From Ruegeria sp. A3M17 (GTDB lineage Bacteria; Pseudomonadota; Alphaproteobacteria; Rhodobacterales; Rhodobacteraceae): 64,000 bases of DNA. The position numbers were made by a program, and so were the translations under genes. The notes under the pieces are model-generated. The model had not been told where the DNA came from and did not search any database. It worked only from the letters and a program-made list of their open reading frames with translations. How positions within the stretch are numbered: the stretch's first letter is position 1; every line of letters begins with the position of its first letter. This document shows, in pieces, positions 1 through 8,625 of the stretch. The stretch is taken from the NCBI RefSeq assembly GCF_003318255.1, contig NZ_QOCF01000004.1, positions 124,001 through 188,000 of the forward strand, given 5' to 3'.

Positions 1-845
1 GCGATGGCGGCGCCATATCCCATGCGGAAGCCGTATTCTGACAGCGCGACTTCGAACATGTAATAGGCCAGCACACGGGATGAACCGAACGGGCCCCCCT
101 GGGTCATGATCGAGATCAGATCGAAAGACCGAAGCGCGCCGATGATGGTGACAACGAAAGCAATGAAGGTGGCGGGGCGTAGTTGCGGCAGGATGATGTG
201 CCATAGCATACGCCCTCCTTTTGCACCGTCCAGACGTCCGGCCTCGATCTGTTCTGGATCCACGGCGTTCAGGCCAGTGAGATACAGGATCATGCAATAG
301 GCGGTTTGCGGCCAGAGACCGGCAAAGATGATGCCGTAGGTGACGAAACGCTCATCCCCCAGAACATTCAGCGGGCCGAAGCCGAAGAAGCCCAGGAATT
401 CGTTCAACAGGCCGAAAGTAGGGTCATAGAACCACGTGAAAACGAGTCCGACGACGACCTGAGAGATCACAAAGGGGAAGAAGAACAGCGACTTATAGAG
501 TCGAATGCCCCAGACGGTTTGATTCAGGAACAGAGCAATGAACAGACCAGCGGGGATTGCCAACAGATACATGATCAACCAGATCAGGTTGTTCTTCAGC
601 GATATGTAAAACGCGTCGCGATCGGCCAATTCCCAATACAGGTCTTCGTAGTTGCGAAAACCCACATATTCCGCAGCGCCAAGCCCATCCCATTCGTACA
701 AAGACAAGTTGAACGATTGGAACACTGGAATGATCACATAGACCATGAAGAACAGCAGACCCGGGGCCAAAAATAGCCAGGGCGCTATGCGCTGTTGATT
801 TCTGTGGAACCAGCTTTCTTGTTCAGGGACATCGACGGCTGACAT
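1..845 (-). CDS. Sugar-type (CUT1) ABC transporter permease, 3'-truncated by window edge
   Basis: Inner-membrane permease subunit of a CUT1/MalF-UgpA-like ABC importer. The reading frame starts at the ATG at 845 and is open to the left edge, so the last residues are missing. Visible are a hydrophobic first helix (about residues 22-45, ending VYVIIPVF), several further membrane segments, and the ATPase-docking EAA loop containing EAGRLDGAKGG and LPQLRP. It lies downstream of the solute-binding protein on the same strand, separated by a strong stem-loop. A second permease probably follows outside the window. The matching ATPase seems to be the UgpC-like gene at 3155, on the divergent arm. The family is secure; the substrate is inferred from context only. 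Confidence 0.9.
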   Translation of the reverse strand, partial: MSAVDVPEQESWFHRNQQRIAPWLFLAPGLLFFMVYVIIPVFQSFNLSLYEWDGLGAAEYVGFRNYEDLYWELADRDAFYISLKNNLIWLIMYLLAIPAGLFIALFLNQTVWGIRLYKSLFFFPFVISQVVVGLVFTWFYDPTFGLLNEFLGFFGFGPLNVLGDERFVTYGIIFAGLWPQTAYCMILYLTGLNAVDPEQIEAGRLDGAKGGRMLWHIILPQLRPATFIAFVVTIIGALRSFDLISIMTQGGPFGSSRVLAYYMFEVALSEYGFRMGYGAAI

Positions 846-913
846 GCGCTCACTCGGTTTTGGATCAAAGGAGTAAGCCGGGTATGCACCCGCCTTACGC
901 ACGAAGTGGTGCA

Positions 914-933
914 GGCCGGGCAAAAGCCCGGCC
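914..933. other. Intra-operon stem-loop between binding protein and permease
   Basis: Perfect 8-bp inverted repeat GGCCGGGC-aaaa-GCCCGGCC, 9 nt past the binding-protein stop. A second smaller repeat, GCAC-gaagtg-GTGC, abuts it at 899-912. No T-run follows, so an mRNA-stabilising or partial-attenuation role is more likely than full termination. Such hairpins are common after binding-protein genes in ABC operons, where the binding protein is needed in excess over the permease. Confidence 0.6.
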
Positions 934-941
934 CGACCGGT

Positions 942-2201
942 TTAGTTTTCGTAGATACGCTGACGTGCGCGTTCCAGTTTGGACAGGATACGGTCAGCAT
1001 TGTCCGGCTTGACCATGAATTCCTGGAACCCTTCCATCGACACCTTCGCCATTTCCGCAGGTGCGTCACGATCCCAGAACTGGGCGACGCCACCGGGGCT
1101 GTTGGCGGACAGCATCTCAAAGCCTTGCTGCAGGAACTTGTCGGCATCGACGGACGACTGAGCGTTCACAGGCAGCTGGCCCAGGTTTGCGCCGTTGTTG
1201 ATCTGAGTTTGCTCATCCGCGGAAACGGCAAAGCGCAGGAACTCACGCGCGGCTTCTTTATTCGATGCGTTGGCCGGGATGTGGAACGTATCAGTTGGCG
1301 CATCTTCCGCCAATTCTACATCCGGGTTGATAGAAACGAACTGATAGAAATCCAATTGGTCGTCGGTCAGCCCCGCTTCGCGCAGCGGAGCAACGGCAAA
1401 GTTACCCATCAGGTACGCGGCGGCTTCGCCGTTCACCATGAAGGGCAGGGCCTCTTGCCAGCTGTACGTCTGATGATTGTCGACGAACGCGCCCATGTCG
1501 ATCAACTGTTTCCAGTTGGCGAAGGTCTGCTTGACCCGGTCGTCTTCCCAGCTGATTTCGCCATTGGCAAGTTGGTTGTGGAAGTCGAACCCGTTGGTGC
1601 GCATGTTCAGGTAGTCGAACCAGCCGCCAGCGGTCCACAGGAACTTGGTGCCGATCGTATAGCAGGCGCGACCGGAATCGACGATCTTCTGGCAGTTCGC
1701 CAGCTCTTCTTCCCAAGTCGTTGGCTCGGTCAGGCCCAGCTCGTCAAAGATGTCTTTGCGATAGTAAACACCCCACTGATAGTAGGTGTAGGGTACACCC
1801 CACTGCTTGCCGTCGATGGTCATCGCACCCTTGGTCGACGCCAGATTTTCGGCGATCTCAGGTTCGGCCCACAAATCCGATACATCTTCGAACAGGCCCG
1901 CTTCGACGTAGGGCTTCATGCGGTTCGCCGCATACCACGTCGCCACGTCCGGCGTATCCGCAGTCAGGAAGTTGCGGATCTGGGTCTTGTACGCCTCGCG
2001 GTCGATTACTGTTGTTTCGATCTCCAGTCCCGGATGCTGTTCCGCAAAACGGTCGATCATTGCCTCCATCGTCGCGCGTGGCGCCGGGTTGGAGGTATCG
2101 AGAAAGATTCGCAGCTCGCCGGTCAGTTCGGCGGCGACAGGTGCGGCAAGTGCGACACTGGCTGCCAAAGCGGCGGCAGTGCGCTTGTACATGGAATGCA
2201 T
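942..2201 (-). CDS. Periplasmic extracellular solute-binding protein, sugar (CUT1) type
   Basis: About 419 aa, the usual size of family 1 ABC solute-binding proteins. A Sec signal peptide is clear (MHSMYKRTAAALAASVALAA, cleavage likely after APVAA). The mature protein starts with ELRIFLD and has the family feature MIDRFAEQHPGLEIE. The ATG at 2201 is chosen because GGAGGAAACC precedes it; the frame extends further upstream but without a ribosome site. First gene of the leftward arm, divergent from an IclR regulator and the hydroxyproline enzymes. The fold is typical of sugar binding, yet every nearby enzyme acts on hydroxyproline-type compounds, so the ligand is uncertain: either a hydroxyproline derivative or a sugar transporter that happens to be adjacent. 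Confidence 0.9.
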   Translation of the reverse strand: MHSMYKRTAAALAASVALAAPVAAELTGELRIFLDTSNPAPRATMEAMIDRFAEQHPGLEIETTVIDREAYKTQIRNFLTADTPDVATWYAANRMKPYVEAGLFEDVSDLWAEPEIAENLASTKGAMTIDGKQWGVPYTYYQWGVYYRKDIFDELGLTEPTTWEEELANCQKIVDSGRACYTIGTKFLWTAGGWFDYLNMRTNGFDFHNQLANGEISWEDDRVKQTFANWKQLIDMGAFVDNHQTYSWQEALPFMVNGEAAAYLMGNFAVAPLREAGLTDDQLDFYQFVSINPDVELAEDAPTDTFHIPANASNKEAAREFLRFAVSADEQTQINNGANLGQLPVNAQSSVDADKFLQQGFEMLSANSPGGVAQFWDRDAPAEMAKVSMEGFQEFMVKPDNADRILSKLERARQRIYEN

Positions 2202-2237
2202 GGTTTCCTCCCTTAGCTTCCATTTTATTCTTTTGTA

Positions 2238-2275
2238 GTTCCAAATAATGAAACTGAGTTTTATATATTGAAAAC
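2238..2275. promoter_or_regulatory. Tandem palindromic motifs in divergent promoter region (candidate IclR operator)
   Basis: Two similar imperfect palindromes start exactly 20 bp apart: GTTCCAAATAATGAAAC at 2238-2254 and GTTTTATATATTGAAAAC at 2258-2275. They lie between the leftward binding-protein gene and the rightward IclR gene, in a locally AT-rich stretch. The two-helical-turn spacing would place two regulator dimers on one DNA face. Assignment to the adjacent IclR protein is inference. Confidence 0.4.
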
Positions 2276-2351
2276 TACACATCAACTCGGTTAGTCTTGT
2301 CAAGACCCTCGTGCCGATCGCGATGGGTTAATTGGAGGAGAGCAGGCATCC

Positions 2352-3158
2352 GTGGCTGGTGACGGAACAATAGGAAAAGCATGTGATGTGCTGGATCAGG
2401 TGGCTGCGTTCGCGCGCCCGGTCCGATTCGCAGAGCTGTTGGAAAGCAGCAATTTCCCCAAGGCGACCCTGTATCGGTTCCTGCAAACGCTGACCAATCA
2501 GGGAATGCTGTCATATGATCCGGACCGACAGACATATACGCCTGGGTTGCGATTGGTTCGGCTGGCGCATGCGGCGTGGACACAAAGCTCGCTCGCGCCA
2601 ATTGCGCGACCGTTTCTGGATGCATTGAGCCGGGAAACCGGGGAAACGGTGCATCTGGCGCAGCTCGATTCAAATCAGGTGCTGTATGTGGATAAACGCA
2701 ATGCGGCCCAGCCAATTGAGATGTATTCTCAAGCTGGCAAGGTAGGTCCGGCCTATTGCACCGGCGTCGGTAAGGCCATGATGGCGTTTTTGGATGAGGC
2801 CGCACTGGACCGCGCCGTGTCTCAGCAAAGCTACCACCGCTTTACCGACAAAACACTGACATCCGAGGCGGCGTTGCGCGCTGATCTCCACCTGATCCGC
2901 AGCCGTGGCTATGCCGTCGATGACGAAGAGCATGAGCCCGGCATCATCTGCATTGCCTGTCCTATCCTCACCTCGGGCGGGCGGATGTTGGGGGCGATTT
3001 CCGTGACCGGATCGACCGAACGGATGAATTTCGACCAATTGGAAACCTGGGTTCCCCGTGTTCGCCGTGTGGCCGAACAAATTGGAGCCGAAGCACAGGC
3101 CTGGCGGTTCCCCGAGACCCGCCCAAGCGCCGACACAGACAGGATGCAAGCAACATGA
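2352..3158 (+). CDS. IclR-family transcriptional regulator
   Basis: 268 aa, normal for IclR regulators. The N-terminal winged helix-turn-helix is visible around residues 25-50 (FAELLESSNFPKATLYRFLQ), followed by the IclR effector domain (residues about 75-255, with GKAMMAFL and an SVTGSTERM strand near the end). The start is a GTG preceded by GGAGGAG. The gene ends in an ATGA overlap with the ATPase gene, so they are co-transcribed. It probably controls both divergent arms of the hydroxyproline locus through the 2238-2275 motifs. Hydroxyproline loci elsewhere often use GntR or AraC regulators, so an IclR protein here is a local variation. Confidence 0.92.
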   Translation: MAGDGTIGKACDVLDQVAAFARPVRFAELLESSNFPKATLYRFLQTLTNQGMLSYDPDRQTYTPGLRLVRLAHAAWTQSSLAPIARPFLDALSRETGETVHLAQLDSNQVLYVDKRNAAQPIEMYSQAGKVGPAYCTGVGKAMMAFLDEAALDRAVSQQSYHRFTDKTLTSEAALRADLHLIRSRGYAVDDEEHEPGIICIACPILTSGGRMLGAISVTGSTERMNFDQLETWVPRVRRVAEQIGAEAQAWRFPETRPSADTDRMQAT

Positions 3159-4213
3159 CAGGTGTGACTCTGAACCAGGCGATCAAGCGGTATGGCGAGA
3201 CGCAGGTTATTCACGGCATTGATCTGGAAATCGAAGATGGAGAGTTCTGTGTCTTCGTCGGCCCTTCGGGCTGTGGTAAATCCACTTTGCTGCGGATGAT
3301 CGCGGGCCTTGAGGAAACAACTGAAGGGCAAGTCCATATAGGCGCACGCGACGTGACCCATATGGACCCGGCTAAGCGCGGCGTGGCTATGGTGTTCCAG
3401 ACCTATGCCCTTTATCCGCACATGACCGTGGCCGAGAACATGGGCTTTGGTTTGCGCATGAATGGTGTACCCAAGCCCGAGATCAACAAGAAAGTGCAAG
3501 ACGCTTCGAACATCCTCAAGTTGGATCAATACCTTAAGCGCAAACCCAAGGCCCTGTCCGGCGGGCAACGCCAGCGGGTCGCCATTGGGCGTGCCATTGT
3601 GCGGGGCCCCGAAGTGTTTTTGTTCGACGAGCCCCTGTCCAACCTCGATGCGGAATTGCGGGTTGAAATGAGGGTCGAGATCGCTCGGCTGCACAATGAA
3701 ATTGGCGCGACGATGATCTATGTGACCCACGATCAGGTCGAAGCGATGACTATGGCCGACAAGATCGTGGTGCTGCGTGATGGCCGAATTGAACAGGTCG
3801 GCGCGCCGATGGACTTGTATCGGGACCCGGACAATCGGTTTGTAGCGGGGTTCATCGGATCGCCTGCCATGAACTTTCTTGACTGCGATATTGTCGATGC
3901 GAAGGTCTCGCACCCAGCCCTTAGCGAACCGTTGGATGTGCCTGTAAACGTACCGGCTGGGATGAACAAAGTGACCCTTGGCATACGTCCGGAACACATC
4001 ACAGTGGATCGCGCAGGCGATATCTGCACGGTTGATCTGACCGAAGCGCTTGGTGGTGTCAGCTATACGTATCTGCTGACGCCCAATGGCGATAAGCTGA
4101 TTGTCGAGGAGCGAGAGGATCAGCGCAGCAAACAGGGTGAACGCATCGGGCTGTCGGTGCGACCGGAACGCGCGATGTTGTTTGATCCCGAAACAGGTCA
4201 CAGGCTTCGCTGA
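3155..4213 (+). CDS. ABC transporter ATP-binding protein, UgpC/MsmK-like
   Basis: 352 aa ATPase of the CUT1 class. Complete motif set: Walker A GPSGCGKSTLL (about residues 36-46), signature LSGGQRQRVAIGRA, Walker B VFLFDEPLSNLDAELR and H-loop YVTHDQVEAM. A C-terminal TOBE-type regulatory domain with LGIRPEHI follows. It overlaps the IclR gene by ATGA. It presumably energises the permease and binding protein encoded on the opposite strand at 1-2201, so the transporter is split across the two divergent arms. A 135-nt gap separates it from the DapA-like gene. Confidence 0.93.
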   Translation: MTGVTLNQAIKRYGETQVIHGIDLEIEDGEFCVFVGPSGCGKSTLLRMIAGLEETTEGQVHIGARDVTHMDPAKRGVAMVFQTYALYPHMTVAENMGFGLRMNGVPKPEINKKVQDASNILKLDQYLKRKPKALSGGQRQRVAIGRAIVRGPEVFLFDEPLSNLDAELRVEMRVEIARLHNEIGATMIYVTHDQVEAMTMADKIVVLRDGRIEQVGAPMDLYRDPDNRFVAGFIGSPAMNFLDCDIVDAKVSHPALSEPLDVPVNVPAGMNKVTLGIRPEHITVDRAGDICTVDLTEALGGVSYTYLLTPNGDKLIVEEREDQRSKQGERIGLSVRPERAMLFDPETGHRLR

Positions 4214-4348
4214 AAAACCCATTTTGTAATTTGAGCGCGCCCGATCATCGATTTGGCGCGTTTTCAATTTTTCTGGATTTTGTATCCAATATCCGTTATG
4301 GCGATTCCAAAAGCGTGTGTAACCGCCCAGCCATCGAGGAATTTACCA

Positions 4349-5308
4349 ATGTCGACCAATGTGTTCACCGGCACGATGCCCGCTCTGATGACGCCATGCA
4401 AACCCGACCGGACACCTGACTTTGATGCCTTGGTGCACAAAGGAAAGCAGATGATCGAGGCGGGTATGTCCGCGGTAGTCTACTGCGGTTCGATGGGGGA
4501 TTGGCCCTTGTTGACCGATGCACAGCGGATGGAAGGAGTCGAGCGTTTGGTCGACGCGGGTTTGCCCGTTGTGGTCGGGACCGGAGCCATCAACACCAAA
4601 TCCGCCGTGACCCATGCGGCGCATGCGCAAAAGATAGGTGCAGTCGGCCTGATGGTCATTCCACGCGTTCTGTCTCGCGGCAGTTCACCTGCCGCACAGA
4701 AGAACCACTTCAAAGCGATCTTGTCAGCCGCCCCCGATGTTCCGGCGATCATCTACAACAGTCCGTATTATGGCTTTGCTACGCGGGCTGACCTTTTCTT
4801 TGCTCTGCGCGCAGAACATTCAAACCTGATCGGCTTCAAGGAATTCGGGGGCAAAGACGACCTGCGATATGCGGCCGAAAACATTACCAGCCAGGATGAG
4901 CAAGTCACTCTGATGGTAGGTGTTGATACCGAGGTCTTCCACGGTTTCGTAAACTGCGGCGCAACCGGGTCGATTACCGGGATCGGCACAGCATTGCCAC
5001 GCGAAGCGCTGTTGCTGGCTGCTCTGTCCAAAAAAGCGGCGCAAGGCCATGCTGAGGCCCGCCAACGCGCGCTGGAACTGACCGAGGCGATTCAGGTGCT
5101 TTCCAGCTTTGACGAAGGCCCGGATCTAGTGCTGTATTACAAGCACTTGCTGGTCCTGAATGGGGAACAGGAATACCGATTGCACTTTAACGAAACGGAT
5201 GAGTTGACCGATGCACAACGTAACTATTGCGAACAGCAATATGATCTGTTCCAGACTTGGTATGCCGATTGGTCGAAACAGGGTGGGGTGATCGCTGAAT
5301 GCATGTGA
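4349..5308 (+). CDS. DapA-family aldolase/deaminase, likely 1-pyrroline-4-hydroxy-2-carboxylate deaminase
   Basis: 319 aa class I lyase of the dihydrodipicolinate synthase family. The Schiff-base lysine is K164 in NLIGFKEFGG and the family tyrosine is Y136 in IIYNSPYYG. In hydroxyproline loci this family deaminates the pyrroline product of D-hydroxyproline oxidation to 2-oxoglutarate semialdehyde; that role is inferred from the epimerase and FAD oxidoreductase immediately downstream. The ATG at 4349 is preferred over an in-frame start 96 nt upstream because GAGGA lies just before it and the N-terminus MSTNVFTGTMPALMTP fits the family. Its stop overlaps the next gene by 10 nt. Confidence 0.85.
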   Translation: MSTNVFTGTMPALMTPCKPDRTPDFDALVHKGKQMIEAGMSAVVYCGSMGDWPLLTDAQRMEGVERLVDAGLPVVVGTGAINTKSAVTHAAHAQKIGAVGLMVIPRVLSRGSSPAAQKNHFKAILSAAPDVPAIIYNSPYYGFATRADLFFALRAEHSNLIGFKEFGGKDDLRYAAENITSQDEQVTLMVGVDTEVFHGFVNCGATGSITGIGTALPREALLLAALSKKAAQGHAEARQRALELTEAIQVLSSFDEGPDLVLYYKHLLVLNGEQEYRLHFNETDELTDAQRNYCEQQYDLFQTWYADWSKQGGVIAECM

Positions 5309-6231
5309 TCGACAGTCACACAGGCGGCGAACCGACGCGTGTCATACTGGATGGCGCGCCCGATTTAGGCTCTGGGCCGTTGGCGGAACGAGCACAGCGG
5401 CTGGCGACAGAGCATGAGGCGTTCTATCGCTCTGTCATGTTAGAGCCGCGCGGCCAGCCAGCCATGGTCGCTGCGTTACTGGTCGAGCCGGTTGATCCTA
5501 CATGCGCGACTGGTGTGATTTATTTCGATGTAGATGCCGTTTTGGGCATGTGCGGGCACGGAACCATCGGTCTGGCGGTCACATTGGCTCATCTGGGACG
5601 AATTGGTGTGGGCCAACACCGGATCGAAACGCCCGCTGGTGTGGTGACGGTCAAGTTGCACGATGCAAACACCGTTACCGTGACCAACATTGAAAGCCGC
5701 AGGGTTAATCAGGCCATTACACTGGATGTCGCGGGCTACGGCCGGATCACAGGCGACGTGGCATATGGTGGAAACTGGTTCTTTATCATTGACCCCAGCC
5801 CGATCCCCGTCGAGCCTGCTAACATACGCAAACTAACGGATATGTCGATCGCCATCCGTGAGGCATCGATCGAGGAAGGGGTTGGCGGTGAAAACGGTGA
5901 GCCGATTGACCACGTCATATTACAGGAATCTTCACCGGACCCGGCGGTTCACAGTCGCAATTTCGTTCTGTGCCCCGATGACAATTATGACCGCTCACCA
6001 TGCGGAACGGGCGGCTCGGCTCGGCTGGCCTGTCTGGCGGCCGACGGGCGTTTGGCGCCGGGTCAGGAGATCATCCAGCAAAGTGTGATTGGCAGTTCCT
6101 ATCGGCTGTCCTACCAGCCTGGGTCTAACGGGGGTGTTATCCCCTCGATCACCGGGCAGGCATTCGTCATGGCCGAGGCTACGTTGTTGTTCAACGAAAA
6201 CGATCCTTTCAGAGCCGGGATCGAAACATGA
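5299..6231 (+). CDS. 4-hydroxyproline 2-epimerase (proline racemase family, Cys/Cys type)
   Basis: 310 aa. Both catalytic cysteines of racemases/epimerases in this family are present: C85 in GMCGHGTIGL and C235 in DRSPCGTGG. The opening HVIDSHTGGEPTRV is the typical family start. It would convert trans-4-hydroxy-L-proline to cis-4-hydroxy-D-proline, the substrate of the FAD enzyme whose gene overlaps its stop by ATGA. Proline racemase itself is a less likely alternative given the pathway neighbours. Cytoplasmic. Confidence 0.88.
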   Translation: MHVIDSHTGGEPTRVILDGAPDLGSGPLAERAQRLATEHEAFYRSVMLEPRGQPAMVAALLVEPVDPTCATGVIYFDVDAVLGMCGHGTIGLAVTLAHLGRIGVGQHRIETPAGVVTVKLHDANTVTVTNIESRRVNQAITLDVAGYGRITGDVAYGGNWFFIIDPSPIPVEPANIRKLTDMSIAIREASIEEGVGGENGEPIDHVILQESSPDPAVHSRNFVLCPDDNYDRSPCGTGGSARLACLAADGRLAPGQEIIQQSVIGSSYRLSYQPGSNGGVIPSITGQAFVMAEATLLFNENDPFRAGIET

Positions 6232-7466
6232 CCTCACAAGTCGTTGTCATCGGTGCCGGAGTAATTGGGATTACGACCGCGCTCGAACTGCAACGGCGGG
6301 GCCATTCCGTGCTTATTTTGGACCGCAAGGGCATCGCGGCCGAAACATCAGCCGGTAACGCCGGGGCGTTTGCCTTTTCTGAGGTCGAACCACTGGCCAC
6401 GCCCGGCATCATGCGCAAAGCTCCAAAGTGGTTGTTGGATCCGCTGGGCCCACTGTCTATCCCGCCGGCCCACGCCCTGAAAATTGTGCCATGGATGTAC
6501 CGGTTTTGGCGGGCCAGCCGGCCGGATCGCTATGAAAACTTGCTTGGTGCGCAAGCCAGTTTAATGGCGTTATCTAAAACTGCGCTTGATCAGCTGATAC
6601 CAAACGTCGATGCCGAACACCTGTTGCAACGCAATGGGCAGATGCAGTTGTATGAAAGCGAGGCTGAATATCGCGCCAGTTTGCCGACATGGAACTTGCG
6701 GCGCAAACACGGGATCGAATTCGAACTGCTTGAAAGCCCGGCCGCAATTGCCGAGATGCAGCCGGGCCTCAGCCCTCGTTTCACTCATGCCGGGTTTACG
6801 CCGAACTGGCTGAACACAGTTGATCCGAAGCGTTGGGTCGAACACATCGCTAAGGTCTTTCAAGATCGCGGCGGTCGGATCGAAGGGCAAGACATTCGAA
6901 CTCTGTCACCGCAGGAAAATGGCGTGCGTGTCGCATGCGCGGACGGAACAATAGATGCGGCCAAAGTGGTGATTGCCGCAGGTGCCTGGTCTCATCGCAT
7001 CGCACAATCTTTGGGCGACCGTATCCCGTTAGAAACTGAGCGCGGATACAATACCACCTTGCCGGAAGGCGCATTTGATTTGCATATGCATCTTACATTC
7101 TCGCGCCACGGCTTTGTTGCCAGCAAGATCAATGGCGGCGTGCGCGTAGGGGGGGCTGTCGAGCTGGGTGGATTGACCTTACCGCCAAACTACAAGCGCG
7201 CCGATATTTTGTTGGAAAAGGCGGCGGCGTTTCTGCCTGGACTAAAAACCGAAGGTGGCACGCAATGGATGGGGTTCCGTCCATCCTTGCCGGACAGCAT
7301 TCCGGTGATTGGCGCGTCTCGTAATTCGGCGGACGTCGTTTATGCCTTCGGGCACGGGCATTTGGGCCTGACTCAATCTGCGGGAACTGCGGAACTCGTC
7401 GGGGCGCTGGTCGATGGGCAAGACCCACCAATATCATTGTCGCCTTACGCCGCCATCCGATTTTAA
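6228..7466 (+). CDS. FAD-dependent D-amino-acid dehydrogenase, probable D-hydroxyproline dehydrogenase
   Basis: 412 aa DAO-family flavoprotein. The FAD-binding dinucleotide fold is at the very N-terminus (VVVIGAGVIGITTALEL), and the C-terminal FAD-contact region includes WMGFRPSLPDSIPVIG and AFGHGHLGLTQS. Placed between the epimerase and a second proline-racemase-family gene, it most likely oxidises cis-4-hydroxy-D-proline to the pyrroline that the DapA-like protein deaminates. Single-subunit type; no accessory small subunits are encoded beside it. The electron acceptor cannot be read from sequence. Confidence 0.86.
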   Translation: MTSQVVVIGAGVIGITTALELQRRGHSVLILDRKGIAAETSAGNAGAFAFSEVEPLATPGIMRKAPKWLLDPLGPLSIPPAHALKIVPWMYRFWRASRPDRYENLLGAQASLMALSKTALDQLIPNVDAEHLLQRNGQMQLYESEAEYRASLPTWNLRRKHGIEFELLESPAAIAEMQPGLSPRFTHAGFTPNWLNTVDPKRWVEHIAKVFQDRGGRIEGQDIRTLSPQENGVRVACADGTIDAAKVVIAAGAWSHRIAQSLGDRIPLETERGYNTTLPEGAFDLHMHLTFSRHGFVASKINGGVRVGGAVELGGLTLPPNYKRADILLEKAAAFLPGLKTEGGTQWMGFRPSLPDSIPVIGASRNSADVVYAFGHGHLGLTQSAGTAELVGALVDGQDPPISLSPYAAIRF

Positions 7467-7475
7467 GGAGGGGAT

Positions 7476-8501
7476 ATGCGCAGTATCAAAACAATTCATG
7501 TTGTGTCGGCCCATGCCGAAGGCGAAGTCGGCGACGTCATCGTGGGCGGCGTCTCACCGCCGCCCGGTGACACGATCTGGGAACAACGAACGCATATTGC
7601 CAAGGATCAGACACTTAGGAATTTCGTACTGAACGAACCGCGAGGCGGTGTGTTTCGTCATGTCAATCTTCTGGTTCCGCCCAAACACCCGGATGCCGAT
7701 GCCGCCTTTATCATCATGGAGCCCGAGGACACTCCACCCATGTCCGGCTCAAACTCGATCTGTGTTGCCACAGTATTGCTGGATAGCGGGATCATCCCGA
7801 TGCAAGAACCCGAGACCAATCTGACGCTTGAAGCGCCCGGAGGCCTGGTTCGCGTGCGCGCTGTATGCCGGGACGGCAAGGCAGAACGGATCCACGTGCA
7901 GAACCTCCCCAGTTTTGCGGGTAAGCTCTCTGTCCCGTTAGAGGTTCCGGGTCTGGGCACACTGACTGTTGATACGGCTTTTGGAGGCGACAGTTTCGTG
8001 GTTGTAGATGCCGCTAAGCTGGGGTTTGACATAATCGAAGATGAAGCCCGTGAAATCGCCCGGACCGGCGTTACAATTACGAATGCCGCCAATGCCCAAT
8101 TGGGGTTCTCACATCCTGAGAACCCGGATTGGACCCACATTTCTTTTTGCGCTTTTTGTGGCCCGCTTGAAAAAACCCCGACTGGTTGGCGCGGTAAATC
8201 TGCCGTTGCCATTCAGCCCGGAAAGGTGGATCGCTCGCCCACTGGCACAGCGGTATCTGCGCGTATGGCGCTGATGGCGGCCAAAGGGCAGATGACGGTC
8301 GGGCAAACCTTCGAAGCTGTTTCGATCATCGGCTCGCGCTTTACCGGGCGGATTGTTCAGGAAACGCAGGTTGGCGCCCAACCTGCTATCATCCCAGAAA
8401 TCAGCGGGCGCGGCTGGATCACCGGAACCCATCAACACATGCTTGATCCAGACGACCCCTGGCCAAGTGGGTATCGGTTGAGTGACACTTGGGGCGTTTG
8501 A
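7476..8501 (+). CDS. Proline-racemase-family protein with Ser/Thr active-site pair, possible trans-3-hydroxy-L-proline dehydratase
   Basis: 341 aa, about 30 residues longer than the epimerase encoded two genes upstream. Both positions occupied by cysteine in racemases are changed: S90 in [10 protein letters not shown] and T256 in DRSPTGTAV. In this superfamily a Thr at the second position is associated with dehydration of trans-3-hydroxy-L-proline, usually with Cys first. With Ser first and Thr second, racemisation by the two-thiol mechanism is not expected. AAGGAGGGG precedes the ATG. It is the last gene of the hydroxyproline arm, suggesting that 3- as well as 4-hydroxyproline may be used. 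Exact activity uncertain. Confidence 0.75.
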   Translation: MRSIKTIHVVSAHAEGEVGDVIVGGVSPPPGDTIWEQRTHIAKDQTLRNFVLNEPRGGVFRHVNLLVPPKHPDADAAFIIMEPEDTPPMSGSNSICVATVLLDSGIIPMQEPETNLTLEAPGGLVRVRAVCRDGKAERIHVQNLPSFAGKLSVPLEVPGLGTLTVDTAFGGDSFVVVDAAKLGFDIIEDEAREIARTGVTITNAANAQLGFSHPENPDWTHISFCAFCGPLEKTPTGWRGKSAVAIQPGKVDRSPTGTAVSARMALMAAKGQMTVGQTFEAVSIIGSRFTGRIVQETQVGAQPAIIPEISGRGWITGTHQHMLDPDDPWPSGYRLSDTWGV

Positions 8502-8625
8502 TCAATCTCTGCGATAGCGCTTGTGTCTTTTCGGTTTCATTACAGAAATTTAGCGACGCGTTTCCTTGAGTATAGGTTCCGGATTGCCACCTTAAGGTGA
8601 GTGCTTTGAACAGATTGGAGGTGCA

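Noticed and set aside
906..2216. Long plus-strand open frame opposite the solute-binding protein gene
   Set aside because: Mirror of the high-GC codon pattern of the real minus-strand gene; no family resemblance and it conflicts with a clear signal-peptide protein.
2909..4267. 452-codon minus-strand frame
   Set aside because: Overlaps the IclR and UgpC-like genes, which have full motif sets; the translation is His/Arg-rich and unrecognisable.
4349..5308. dapA for lysine synthesis
   Set aside because: Placed within an IclR/epimerase/FAD-oxidase operon; a catabolic deaminase role fits better than diaminopimelate synthesis.
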